Shown here in pieces: positions 24,526-35,190 of a DNA stretch of 64,000 nt. Under the pieces are notes generated by a model that did no database searches, was not told where the DNA came from, and worked only from the letters and a program-made list of their open reading frames with translations. Each line of letters starts with the position of its first letter. Position 1 is the first letter of the stretch. The stretch lies in contig CP136890.1 in the NCBI GenBank assembly GCA_034359265.1, positions 94,203,501 to 94,267,500 on the forward strand, written 5' to 3'. The stretch comes from Canna indica. Lineage: Eukaryota; Streptophyta; Magnoliopsida; Zingiberales; Cannaceae. The translations under genes and the position numbers were made by a program.

Positions 24526-25212
24526 TAGGGATGGCAATATTATCCGTACCCGCGGATACCCGTGGATATTTACCCGACACGGGTCGGGTACGGTAAACAT
24601 ATTATACCCACGGGCCACAGGTACGGGTACGGGTATAAAATTTTACCCATTTAATAAACGGGTACGGGTATGGATCGATATTATACTATCCACACCCGCG
24701 GATATTCGCTACCCGTCAATATATATGAAAAATTAAATTTATAATTTTATATATTAATATTTAATGGAAAATTTAAAAATAAATATAAATATAATATATT
24801 TTTAGGGATATCAATTTCCAATTTTAATTGAAAGTACCTTGATTTTAAATTTAATTTTGGTTTTAAATTTAATGTTGCATAAATGATTATTGATATTTCT
24901 TAAGATAATTTTATGATTTAGAATTTAATTCTTACGTAGTTTATTTTATGGATTAATGTTTCTCAATCAAGTTATTAATAGTGGTGAAATGATAATCATT
25001 GGTGGTATACTATTATAATAAAATAAAAATTCTTGTTATATATTAAATGGGTATCCGCGGATATCCGCGGGTATCAATTACCCGCGAGGGTGAGGGTGAT
25101 GGATATCCATCGCGGGTGCGGGTGCGGGTACGGGTACGGGAGACGGATTTAGTAAACGGGTGCGGGTGCGGGTGTGACACTATCCGCCCAACCCGCCCCG
25201 TTGACATCCCTA
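24526..25212. mobile_element. Non-autonomous hAT element upstream of the bHLH gene (TSD ATCGTGGT)
   Basis: Perfect 8-bp duplications ATCGTGGT flank it at 24518-24525 and 25213-25220. The terminal repeats are TAGGGATGGCAA and, reversed, TAGGGATGTCAA. Each end holds an array of GGGTACGGGTA / CGGGTGCGGGTG repeats around a roughly 350-bp AT-rich core. It ends about 480 bp before the likely start codon of the bHLH gene. The ORFs within the G-rich arrays are repeat artefacts. Confidence 0.9.
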
Positions 25213-25275
25213 ATCGTGGTCTCTTTAGATGCATAGTTCACCTTGTACTAGACCAAGAGACCAAGGAGAACATTG

Positions 25276-25382
25276 TATGGAGCCCGGCTAAGTAAAACAC
25301 AAATCTCAAAGCTTGCTTTGAGATTTGTGTTCCATTCGTGGAGCCCAGCTCCATAAGATTTTTTATGGAGCCGGGCTCCATA
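25276..25382. repeat. 107-bp hairpin-forming mini-MITE in the bHLH upstream region
   Basis: Identical 14-bp terminal inverted repeats TATGGAGCCCGGCT bound it. Inside is a perfect 17-bp stem, AACACAAATCTCAAAGC (25296-25312) and its complement (25315-25331), with only 2 nt between. The right end also holds a palindrome TATGGAGCCGGGCTCCATA. It lies 314 bp before the likely start codon. Confidence 0.7.
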
Positions 25383-25506
25383 GAAGTTATTTCTGACCAA
25401 GGATGTGATCATGCGGGGCATCCGCTATCACATTTAATTTCTCATCTTTAATTAGAATGTAAAATGATAATAAAAAGGTTTTTATACAATTAAATTATAC
25501 CTCCAA

Positions 25507-25527
25507 ATATATATATATATATATATT
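25507..25527 (+). promoter_or_regulatory. TATA-rich stretch, possible core promoter of the bHLH gene
   Basis: A run of TA repeats lies about 170-190 bp before the likely ATG. It is the only TATA-like sequence in the right place, but it could be a plain microsatellite. No transcription start can be fixed. Confidence 0.35.
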
Positions 25528-25695
25528 CAACAAATTAAAGCTTTCTGCTTAATCTCTCCATTACCAATTAATTAGCAGAGGGGAAAAAATCGCTCCCTCG
25601 CCCGTGACCTTCACCGTTGCCGGTGACGGCCGCACCACCTCATGCACCCACCATATATGAAGCTTGCAACCCACCATGTCCACTCCTCCGTCGAC

Positions 25696-27333
25696 ATGGA
25701 GGCCTTCCAAATTTCCTCCTCCTCCTCTGATCAGTCCGTAGCCACCTCCTTCAATCCGATGCACTACTTAGCCGACAACCTCCAGCGCTGCCTTCGTTCT
25801 GTCGTAGAAGAGTCCAGGGATAACTGGACGTATGCCATCTTCTGGAAGTCCACCACCGCCGCCTCAGGATCTGGCGCTGTCCTCAGCTGGGGCGCCTGCT
25901 ACTACAGGGACTGCGACGAGGACAAGAGGAAGCCGTCGTCGTCCACGGCGGAGCAGCGGCACTGCACGCGCGCGCTGGATATCGACGCCCTCGTCTCCGA
26001 CGGAGGGGATGATCGTGAGGAGGTCGGATTGGACGAGGAAATCAGTGACGCGGAGTGGTTCTGCATGGTGTCGATGTCGCAAACCTTCGCCCCCGGCGTC
26101 GGTCTCCCCGGCCAGGTCTTCCTCGCCGGGTCGCCGTCTTGGCTGGCAGGCGCGGAACGCATGGCGGCAGCGCCGTGGGAGCGGGCGCGGCAGGGGTGGG
26201 CGGCCGGGCTGCGCACGATGGCCTGCGTTCCCCTCGGGAACGGCGTTCTGGAGCTCGGCTCTACGCATGAGATCCTCCAGAGCGCGGAGATGTTGAGCAA
26301 GGCCAAGGCGGCCTTCAGCTACGGAGGCGGCCGCTCCACCGCCACGTCCTGGGCGTCGCCGTCGCCGCCAGTAGTGGACCTGGGTTTGCTAGATTCCTGC
26401 ATGGTTTGGATCTCAGAATCTCCTTCCTTGGTTTCCCTTTCCCAGTTTGGGAAACCCCTCTCATGTGATCTCGAGGAAAACCCTAGCTCGATTTATGCGC
26501 CTCATTCCCTCGATTTCGCCATCCAGCTCAAAGCGGCCCCGCCTGCCGCTGCCACCGGTGGCAGAAGCGAAGCCCTCTTTCTAGGGAAAGAACTCCCATT
26601 CAAGGCCAAGGGACCCACGTCTGCCACCGTCGCAGTGGTCAAGATCGAGGACGGTAGCGACACCAACACCAGCGCGGAAGCCAGGGAGGTGACGAGCAGC
26701 ATCATAATGGATCCGGCGAAGAGACGCAAGCACCGGGGCAGGAAGGCAGCCCCCACCGGCCGCTCGGAGCCGTTCGACTACGTCGAGAACGAGCGCCAGC
26801 GCCGGGAGAAGCTGAACCAGCGCTTCTACGCCCTCCGCTCTGTCGTCCCCAACATTTCCAAGATGGACAAGGCCTCCCTCCTCTCCGACGCGGTCGCCTA
26901 CATCACCGACCTCCGTTCCAAGGTGCAATCTCTAGAGTCCCGCAACCGGGCGCTGCAGGTCGAGCTCGGTTCCCTCAACGCGGTCAATGATTCAGTGACC
27001 GGGGGCAAAACGCATGCGGCTCTAAACCGCCGCCGGAAGCCTGCTGCGGTGAACTCTGGCGGCTGGTCCCTAGGTGAGACGGAAGTGGAGGTGAAGGTGC
27101 AGGACCGCGAAGCGATGGTGAGGGTGCAATGCGACCGGAGGTGGCACCCCGCGGCGCGGCTGACGGCGGCGCTGCAAGAGCTCGACGTGGAGGTGTGCTG
27201 GGCCAACGTGTCGGTGATGAAGGACCTCATGGTCCAGCAGGCGACGGTGAAGATGTCGCGGCGGATCTACACGCGGGAGCAGCTCTTGGAGGCGGTGTTC
27301 GCCGCCGTTGCTGAGCCTCCTCAATACATGTAG
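25696..27333 (+). CDS. MYC2-type bHLH transcription factor (jasmonate-pathway subgroup), intron-less
   Basis: A nuclear DNA-binding regulator of the MYC2/bHLH14-like group; relatives bind G-box DNA and are held inactive by JAZ proteins until jasmonate signalling. Residues below count from the upstream in-frame ATG at 25642. The bHLH-MYC_N domain spans about 43-225, with WTYAIFW (62-68, JAZ-interacting region), DAEWF (136-140), GLPGQ and LELGS. A basic stretch RRKHRGRK follows. The bHLH is at about 376-430 ([20 protein letters not shown], then [10 protein letters not shown]), with a C-terminal ACT-like region at about 465-545. ATG 25696 (residue 19) is preferred: purine at -3, G at +4. The single exon suits this group. 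Oddity: the usual basic-region histidine is Tyr380 ([11 protein letters not shown] for LNHVEAERQRR); Glu384 and Arg388 are kept. Transposons flank both sides. The family is certain, the orthologue is not. Confidence 0.93.
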   Translation: MEAFQISSSSSDQSVATSFNPMHYLADNLQRCLRSVVEESRDNWTYAIFWKSTTAASGSGAVLSWGACYYRDCDEDKRKPSSSTAEQRHCTRALDIDALVSDGGDDREEVGLDEEISDAEWFCMVSMSQTFAPGVGLPGQVFLAGSPSWLAGAERMAAAPWERARQGWAAGLRTMACVPLGNGVLELGSTHEILQSAEMLSKAKAAFSYGGGRSTATSWASPSPPVVDLGLLDSCMVWISESPSLVSLSQFGKPLSCDLEENPSSIYAPHSLDFAIQLKAAPPAAATGGRSEALFLGKELPFKAKGPTSATVAVVKIEDGSDTNTSAEAREVTSSIIMDPAKRRKHRGRKAAPTGRSEPFDYVENERQRREKLNQRFYALRSVVPNISKMDKASLLSDAVAYITDLRSKVQSLESRNRALQVELGSLNAVNDSVTGGKTHAALNRRRKPAAVNSGGWSLGETEVEVKVQDREAMVRVQCDRRWHPAARLTAALQELDVEVCWANVSVMKDLMVQQATVKMSRRIYTREQLLEAVFAAVAEPPQYM

Positions 27334-27598
27334 GTACTGGAAATTAGAAGCTTGTACGTGTTTATTAATTTACAGTATTTAATACTTTAATAATCTCTAT
27401 CTACTAATTTATATGTCTATTATCAATTACGTACAATTAATTAAGCCTCTGGTTGTGAAAATTGTGGTTAATATTATCCGACAAATCTTTTGTTAATAAT
27501 TCCAAATACATTATTTATTGATATACTGCTTGATATATATATATATACACTAGATTTACATCAATATTTGGGAAGGTCAAGAAATACCAATATGAAAA
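27334..27598 (+). other. 3' flank of the bHLH gene
   Basis: AT-rich sequence between the bHLH stop codon and the CACTA insertion; it should hold the 3' UTR and polyadenylation site. No single AATAAA can be singled out. A TA microsatellite lies at about 27534-27547. Confidence 0.5.
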
Positions 27599-27852
27599 CA
27601 CTACTAGAAAATAGGATATCTGCGACGGACAATACCGTCGCAACAGATCTTCTGCAACGGTCGGATGTGATCGCAGAGAGCGGTAGCAAATGATATCGTC
27701 GCAGAAAAATACGATGGCGAAAGCAGCTGTCGCAAATGAGAATATATTGCGACGGAGTTGTGACGATAAAAAGCGATCACATAATTTGGTCGCGTAATAT
27801 TTGCGACCTTCTATGTCCATCGCAAATAATAAACATGCGACGATATTGCGAC
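27599..27852. repeat. CACTA left sub-terminal repeat zone
   Basis: Motifs of the form TGCGACGG, CGTCGCA and GTCGCAAATGA occur about every 15-25 bp in both orientations. The array resumes after the nested hAT (29021-29180) and is mirrored at the other end of the element (44925-45160). In En/Spm such motifs are TnpA-binding sites; here that is inferred from position and density. Confidence 0.75.
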
Positions 27853-29020
27853 CAGGGGCGGACCCACACTAGGGCCAAGGGGGTCATTGGCCCCCCTGAA
27901 ATTTTCTAAATTATCAAATATTAAATATAATTTGATATTTTTTTTAAAAAAATATGGTACTATTGTATTATTATTATTATTAATTTCAACTTCTTTTGCT
28001 AATGTTTTCATAGCCTAGTGGTTAGTTATTTTGATTTTTTGCTTATAGATCTTAGGTTCAAATCTCATCTATTGTCTTCTATATTCATTATTTATCTTTT
28101 TTTCGTAATGACTAAATATAAAATTTGATTTTTTAATTAAAAAATTTTCAAAAAATTTTCTATTAATTTCTCACTTAACTCCAAAAAAATTTCTATTAGT
28201 TTATAAGCTAAATTTAAAATTTTCTCCATTAGTTTTTTACATATATTTCTAATATTTTGATTTAATTTATTTCTAATATTTATTTTTATGTTATTATCCA
28301 TGCTTATACTATAAAGTTGTGTGAACTTTTGTGTATGAATTATTCAATATATGATTGAATAATATAGCTCTCATGTTGATTTAATTTATTTCTAATATTT
28401 TTTTCTATGTTATTATCCATGCTCGTACTATAAAGTTATATGGACTTTTGCGTATGAGTTATTCAATATATGATTGAATAATTAATTTTCTCATAAAACA
28501 TTCAAGAAAATGAATAAAAATTATGTTATATTTCATCAATGATTGTGAAATTTATTTAATTGAGAATCCAAATCTAAAATACATCTATATTAATTATATA
28601 ATACATCTTTACGGTGTCAAGTTAGTTTTTACTTTTAATGTAATATTAGTACTATTAATGCAGAATAATTATTTTTCTTTATGTATTTGTAATTTTGTTA
28701 ATCACTTACTAATTTTTTAGTTTTCTTCATATAGTTTCATAAAGTTGGCACTCGGGATGAGTACGACGACGACCGCATCATAGTAGAGCTTGTTTTGGAT
28801 AATTTAGATGATTTTTTTTTCACAAGAGCTTTAATTATTTTTAATTTAAATATTTTAGCAATATTTTAAAAATATAAAAATAGAAAAAGAAATTTGTACT
28901 ATTATAAGTTGCGATTTTAATTAAAATTTTTGAAAATAAAGAGTTAAAATAATATTTATTAAATTTTTAATTATATCCTAAATTGGGCCCCCCTCATTGA
29001 AATTTCTGTGTCCGCCACTA
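27853..29020. mobile_element. Non-autonomous hAT element nested in the CACTA end (TSD ATTGCGAC)
   Basis: Perfect 8-bp TSDs ATTGCGAC lie at 27845-27852 and 29021-29028; the duplicated target is itself one of the CACTA sub-terminal repeats. The ends are CAGGGGCGGACCCAC and, reversed, TAGTGGCGGACACAG. GGGGGTCATTGGCCCCCC near the left end and GGGCCCCCC near the right form further inverted sequence. Around 28010-28065, TAGCCTAGTGG and GGTTCAAATC resemble tRNA A and B boxes, a possible embedded SINE-like segment. No ORF. Confidence 0.9.
28259..28484 (+). repeat. ~119-bp tandem duplication inside the nested hAT
   Basis: Two copies share GATTTAATTTATTTCTAATA, TGTTATTATCCATGC, ACTATAAAGTT and GAATTATTCAATATATGATT with a few substitutions. 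Confidence 0.85.
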
Positions 29021-30489
29021 ATTGCGACCACTAGTGTCCGTCGCAAATATTATATTCGCGACGGTTCTACGACCGCATTTGCCGTCGGATAACTGTCACA
29101 ATTTGTAATTGCAACCATTTTTGGCGACTAGTTCGATATACCTTTTGCGACGGCTAGCGGTCACAGAGTCGTCGCCAATGTGTGTTTTTTTTAAATAATA
29201 ATTTATAATAATATTTTTTTTTAAAAAATACTTGTTTACATTTAACATCAAGTTAAAATGCAATGCCACAACGAGAGAATATATAAGATATCAAATTATA
29301 TCAAAATGGTGCCACAACGAAGGAATATTCAAGATGTACATCAAATTATAATGTTTATACATATTTATATCAAAATGTAATATTTACATCGTATCAAAAT
29401 ATGTTTACATCAAAATAGAAAATGAAGTACATCATGTGGCGGCGACGGATGCGGCGAGGAGAGAGGCTGCGTCGGGACGGCATCAACTGGCGTCGCGTTG
29501 AATGACGAGGGAGGCGGAGGGGCCGGAGCACCAGGCATGGAAGAAGCAATACGTGTCATGTATTCCCTCATAGCGGCCACCTCATTGATGAGCGTGCATG
29601 AGAAGCTTGTAATTCTGCGTGCGAAGCCTCTAAGGCTGCAAATCGATCCTGGCCCGCATGTGAAGTCGATGGACCAGTGGTGGAAGAGGTGAAGGCAGAC
29701 GACCCCGTACCATGTGGCTGCAACAACGTCCGTGTGTGGGCCATTGTGCCAATGCCATATACACGGCCGTGATCGACTCCTGTCACCTGCATTCATGCGT
29801 CAACATCAAGCTGATTCTGCGCAGGATCACCTCCCCACTGGGTCACCAACTCAATATACATGGCCTTTAAAGATTGATTAATTAAATTAATTATACATAA
29901 TTGAACTAATATAATTTTTTAAAAATATAAATTTTATTAAATATTTACTTACCAGGATCGTCTCCGGCCTCCCGCGGATGAACTCACCCCGGCGAGGACC
30001 ATGTCTATATCTATGTGTCTCCTCGAAGACCCTCAAAGGATTAGCCGGAATGAGCGTCCTCTGCTCGTCTCGCGTCCCCTGCAATAAAATAAATATAATT
30101 AGTTTTTCTATAATAAATAATAAAAACTATTATTAAATTACTTACCATGTGATGCTCGTGACTAGTAAATGGGATGGACCCACTGGTATGTCGGGCCACG
30201 GATCCATCAACTAGCGTCATCCGGTTTCGGTGCGTCGTTCGGGAGGCACCCTGCCACTCCTCGGATGCCCAGATGTCGTATAGTCGATCCCATATGTGGC
30301 TCGTTATCCAGTTGGGCCCATTTCCCTTCAGCGCATTCATAGGCGTATCCCGATTTCCGCCTACATTTGCTCGTGTCTCATCCCGCGCATGGTGGAGGAT
30401 ATTCTTGAAAAGCTTCTTATTGTAAACTTCCCAAGCATCCTCCACCTGCTGAATGGAAGGATCTCAAGTGTATCGGGCCTACAAAAAGA

Positions 30490-31250
30490 AAATATTAATA
30501 CAATTATTTTAATAAACACATGATTCAAATTGACTTGCACCAATGAGGATTCAATTGAATATAAAAATATTGAGATATATTAATAAACACATGATTCCAC
30601 AACAGGAAAGTTTTCTATGTGTCTTGTTGTAAGCTAGACACATATATATATTAATAAACACATGTTTGAGCTCACTTCCACCATCCATTTAAAGGGCGCT
30701 GCTTGTATCCTTTTCATGTTAATAATTGAGTAGTGTATGTCTAAGTTTAGGATATAAATAGTTCAAGCTAATACACCTAAAAGACATACTGCTTTGTGTT
30801 AAGTACTACTTTACATTACCACATGGACAACATCAGTAAAGGTTATAATTTCCTCATGATGTAGCCAGTAACATGTGTTAAGTACTACATGTGTTAAGCT
30901 GCAAATGATTGAGCATGCACTGAGTTGGTTAATTCTTATTTTTGTTGGACCAGTTGAAGTTCATGGCATGTACTTTGCACAGTCATGAAGACTGGCTGCT
31001 GGTGCTCTGCACAAATGATGGGGAAGTGGATCCAACAATCTGCAGCATGGCCATTGTACCATAAGCAATCATTCCTCTAGCAAGCTTATATCAGCAAGAT
31101 TCAATGCAAAGCTGCTTGCAGTTTTCTAGCTATTACAGTGTCCCTATGCGGCTATGCTACTAGTGTGAAAGGCAAGGTCATCATGGTTCAAGTTGCAGCT
31201 TATATCAGCAAGATTCACTGCAAAGACACAGATTGTTTCACATACTGTTA
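30490..31250. other. Intron sequence of the TnpA-like gene, no gene seen
   Basis: Moderately AT-rich, non-repetitive DNA lying inside intron 2. No exon or element end was recognised. Confidence 0.4.
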
Positions 31251-31254
31251 TAAT

Positions 31255-31402
31255 AATAATAATAATAATAAGTGATACTGATATGTATAGATATCAGTAT
31301 TGATATCAGTATCATACTGATATGTATGATATCAGTATCAATACTGATATGTATGATATCAGTATCAATACATACTGATATGTATGTATTGATACTGATA
31401 AG
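31255..31402. repeat. Tandem palindromic GATACTGATATGTATGATATCAGTATC array
   Basis: After an (ATA)n run, the motif GATACTGATATGTATgATATCAGTATC (described by its halves GATACTGATATGTAT and ATATCAGTATC) recurs about four times. The units overlap, so the whole stretch can fold into alternative hairpins. Confidence 0.8.
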
Positions 31403-31689
31403 CAATGCATGAAATAAGCTTTTGGTCCTGCGATCTCCATCAGAGCTTCATCAATCTGCCAAGTATACCACGTGACCAACAATCAGAACTTCAATGTTAA
31501 CGGCAGATAAATGCTTTACATAGTGAAAAATCTTTCAATTTTGAAGAACTAGAAAAAACGCATTGTGTAGGTTTAAGCCTCAACAATTCAAGATACTTTA
31601 ACCAGAACTTCCACATTTCTTCTGGACATCAGGAGGACAAAAAAACATGAACATCATATCACATTTAGGCATTCTTATGCTTACACACC

Positions 31690-32319
31690 CATGGCTTTAA
31701 GAACCACGTCAAACCAGCCAGTTCCTAGTGAAAATCAAACTGGTTGGTTCACATTTTTGTTTTTTTAATGTTCTAATTGATTTATCTCAATATTTGGTGA
31801 AACTATTTATCTAATTTGATATATTTTGAATATTTTATACTTCTTAGATTTTTTTGGCCAATTCCGAATAAGTTCCAATTCATGAAAAGAAAACTCTTCA
31901 ATATTGGTTAGTCCCAGTTTCAGACACGATACACAGGGTAATAAGAGGCAGATCAAATTCCAAATGTAAAGCAGCATCATTCATTACAAAATAACATGTG
32001 ACAGTGCTATTTCTAATTTGTCTCATGCTGCGCACATATTTTACTCATACTAGGGGTCAAAACTTACACATATTTCTACCACTCTTGTATCCTATTCAAA
32101 TATCTCTGTCTTGTGAGCTAATTATACAAACATGATATATTCAATATGTAAACTCCTAATAAAAATGAGATTATATTGTTTTGATAAATAAAATAATATG
32201 TAAATTGTTAAAAATAATATTTTATCTTCAGTTTGATTGATTTGCCTGGTTTAGTACACTGAACCAAATTGAACCAGACCCGCACAGGTTCATGGATCCA
32301 GTTTGGTTTTTAAACCATG
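31690..32319. mobile_element. hAT-like non-autonomous element (near-perfect 8-bp TSD)
   Basis: The ends are CATGGCTTTAAGAACCAC and, reversed, CATGGTTTAAAAACCAAAC. CTTACAC(AC)C on the left and CTTACACC on the right (32320-32327) look like a TSD with a 2-bp slip. Inner ends carry further inverted CCAAACTGG / AAACCAGCC-type sequence. No ORF. Confidence 0.55.
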
Positions 32320-32329
32320 CTTACACCTT

Positions 32330-33281
32330 CACAAATTTAATTCAACAAATTTTATACCAAACACGATTTCATTTAGGTAGGTATGCAAGAACTAATATGA
32401 TTTAAAGAAATACTTTTCAAGTATACTACATAGAGTGTCCCCTTTCCAAGCACACTTGATGCTGACATAACCTACATGCACCGAAGTGTAACTTTCTTTT
32501 TCATCAAAAGAAGAAAAAAAATATCAGCCTCCTGTAAGCTTAGTCTGAGGGCAAGCCTAGAATTAAGTAAAGGTATCTAAAAGTTCAGATCCTTGAGCAA
32601 ACTGCATAGTAATTGACAGCATGATCTAATAGCAAGTTTTGTCATATTAGTTGTGAAGGGCCATCAAGAAACAAATATCTCACCAAAATTTGGTCAAGTT
32701 AACATGCCAAACTTCATCAGTAGTAACTCATTTTAAAATAAGTAACCAAATTAAACAGATCTTAAATAATATATTAAATGCAAATAGGGCTGGTATTTTG
32801 TGCCGGCTGATGCTTGGCTTGATTATTCTTTTAGTCACCATGGTGAAAATTTTAAAAGAACAATATATTTTAAGTTTGATTTTAACAGCTTTTACACCTA
32901 AGCACTAAGCACATAAGTCTAGACCAATAGACGAGCATAAGTGACCTTTACATTTTTCATACCTAAGTGGCAAAGTCTGACTGGCATGATTGCACTGGGA
33001 CACCCTATACAAAGCAGTTTTTTAAAGTGAACTTTTAACCTATAAGCCACCGCATACAACACTCTTGGTTTATCAAATAACATAGATGCTTAAATTCCAA
33101 ACATTGGTAATTCCACGTAGGACTTTCATAATTCCAATAATTGGATGGGTGAATCTCACGGGTCACCAATCCAAAGATCAATTTACTAACATGACGCTGC
33201 ATATTCATTATGGAACAATAACAAACTTGGGCATTCATTATCTTTGTCGTTGCTAGCAAAAAATCTGCAGATTTGTTAGTT
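32330..33281. other. Intron sequence of the TnpA-like gene, no gene seen
   Basis: Short open frames at 32690-32908 and 33035-33259 have no recognisable domain and no coding bias. A TSD copy ATGAA ends the stretch at 33282-33286. Confidence 0.4.
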
Positions 33282-33286
33282 ATGAA

Positions 33287-33787
33287 TGTTAAAATATTTT
33301 TTAATTAAAAAATATTTTTTTATTTTTAAATATTTTTTTATGGGCTACAATCAATTATGATTTTTGATTTAAACAAGTTAATCTTATAATCATATTTGAA
33401 ATGCATATTAGTTCATTTAATTTGATCAACGTGATTTGAGCTCGAAACACTTAATCATGATTGGTGTGATTAGTCAAGTATATGCCCGATTAATGAAGCC
33501 CGTGATGAAGAGAGCTCATTTAATCAATTATAAATAGAGGCTAGATCCCCTCTACACACATGATAGAATCAGAGATTAGAAATCCTAACTCATTATTGTT
33601 TTTCTCATCAAAGTAGAGACTTTTAAGAAAGTGATGTAGAGAAAAATCTAGTTATTCATGAAAATCCAAAAAATTACTTCTACTGTATTTCTATTTTATT
33701 TCAAGTAAGATCTTCCCCTAATTTATTTATAATTTGGTATTTTTAATTCATGTAATATTTCTTATGGCATTAATGTTTTTTCTTACA
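33287..33787 (+). repeat. 5' LTR of the LARD-like element
   Basis: TG...CA ends; TATA-like TATAAATAGAGG at about 33530. It is the more A-rich copy of the pair: at many sites where the 3' LTR has G it has A. Confidence 0.9.
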
Positions 33788-34199
33788 ATTGATATCAAAA
33801 TCTTTTTACGTGAATTAAAAATTCAATCCTTTTGATATAATACGACGATGTTCATATTTATTTCGATTGAAATATGAATTTATTTTTTTGATCTTGGGTT
33901 ATATATGTTTCTTTTGGATCACCCTATTGTGTCGGTTTGATTTTTGCATCGCCGTTTATTTTCTTCAAATTTGTACGACATTGTTATTCTTCGAAATTGC
34001 TGATGTGCTTCGGAGGATAAGTGAAAGAAAATGTGATTTTTCCGATATATGATTGTTGATTACCTATTATTTTAGAAAATATACCTGCTGAGGTTTTGAT
34101 CGAAATCATACATGCTATTTTTAATCGGAAAGTACCATGCTGTTGTTTTGATCTAAATATCTCGTACTTTCTCCATAATTTTTTATTGTTGTTTGCTCG

Positions 34200-34760
34200 A
34201 TTTTCTCGGCTGCTCTCAGCTTTTCGCCTCGGGACCCGAAAGCCTTTGGCCTCGGTGCGTGCCCCCCAGGCGCTCGCGTCAGCGAGCTATCTCGCCTCGG
34301 TGCGAGTACCAATGGCGCTCTCGTCTCTGTCGCGAGCGTGTCAATCTCATTTCCCTATGCATCTTCCTAAGTGCACGTTGTTTCTGCTCGCCGCCTTTGC
34401 TGCGGCATGAGATTTTTTTTTATTTCCGTTGCCACGTCGATCGCCTAGGCAAGCGCACCTCAGATGCGGCCATACCGCACATGGCAAGCGAGGATCGCGA
34501 GGCATGCATCGCTCACGTCATGCCTCGCTCGTGTGTGGCAAGCGCCGCTCGCGAGGCATGCAGCGCCCGCGTCTTGCCGCGCGGCGCGTACAGGGCGGCC
34601 TCACGACGCGAGCTAGAGCCGCCGCTCCGCATGCGGCAAGCAGGTGCGTCGTGTGCAGCTTGGGGCGTGCCCTAATGGGCACTGGGCCCGACGGGCTGAG
34701 CGAGCCCGGCCACTCAGGCCTGCCGAGCAGGCCGAGAGGGCTCAATGAATCTTGGCCCTG
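34200..34760. other. GC-rich island inside the AT-rich LARD-like element
   Basis: About 560 bp of high GC content, with GCCTCGGTGCG (twice) and CGCGAGGCATGCA-type repeats (twice), in an element that is otherwise AT-rich. Reading frames are open on both strands, as expected from GC content alone, and show no recognisable domain. It may be captured host DNA or the element's own leader. Confidence 0.5.
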
Positions 34761-34839
34761 TACATTTTTTTTATTTAATTAAAATCGATTCAGCATATTT
34801 AATGCATATTTAATTAGCTGGTTCATTATTTTGGTTCAT

Positions 34840-35190
34840 TTTGATATTTTAAATTGGTTCTGGGTTAAATTAATTTGGTTCAAGCTTATTTGACGCTGGT
34901 TCAATTCTGTTTAAATTCGGTTCATTGTTGAAATTAATCTGGTTCATCCCAATTCGGTCCGGATCAGCATAATTTCATTTGGTTCATAAGCCGATTCAGC
35001 ATAATTCTCACCGGTTCAATTCAATTTTCAATCGGTTCATCAAATTTCTTGATTGGTTCAATTTAATTTTTATCGATTCAGTTTAAATTATGTTTGGTTC
35101 AGCTCAATTACATGTAGTTCATGCTTAATTGATCCTTTTATGATTGGTTCAATTTTGATTCAATGTAATTTTGATTGGTTCACTATATTT
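34840..35190 (+). repeat. Degenerate GGTTCA array
   Basis: The hexamer GGTTCA (or GATTCA/GTTCAT) recurs roughly every 15-30 bp, about 17 times, separated by AT-rich spacers such as ATTTAATTT. It lies just downstream of the GC-rich island. Confidence 0.75.

Noticed and set aside
25832..26296. 154-codon plus-strand ORF in another frame of the bHLH gene
   Set aside because: Shadow frame, rich in Arg/Ser/Pro; the MYC_N domain is in the frame starting at 25696.
25864..26306. Long ORFs antisense to the bHLH gene (also 26502-27324)
   Set aside because: They arise from the GC-rich codon use of the real gene; they have no domains and only overlap it.
28010..28065. tRNA gene suggested by A-box and B-box-like motifs
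   Set aside because: No cloverleaf or acceptor stem can be formed; it is more likely a SINE-like segment in the hAT element.
34193..34782. Overlapping 160- and 117-codon ORFs in the retrotransposon
   Set aside because: Open on both strands because of GC content; Arg/Ala/Ser-rich translation with no domain.
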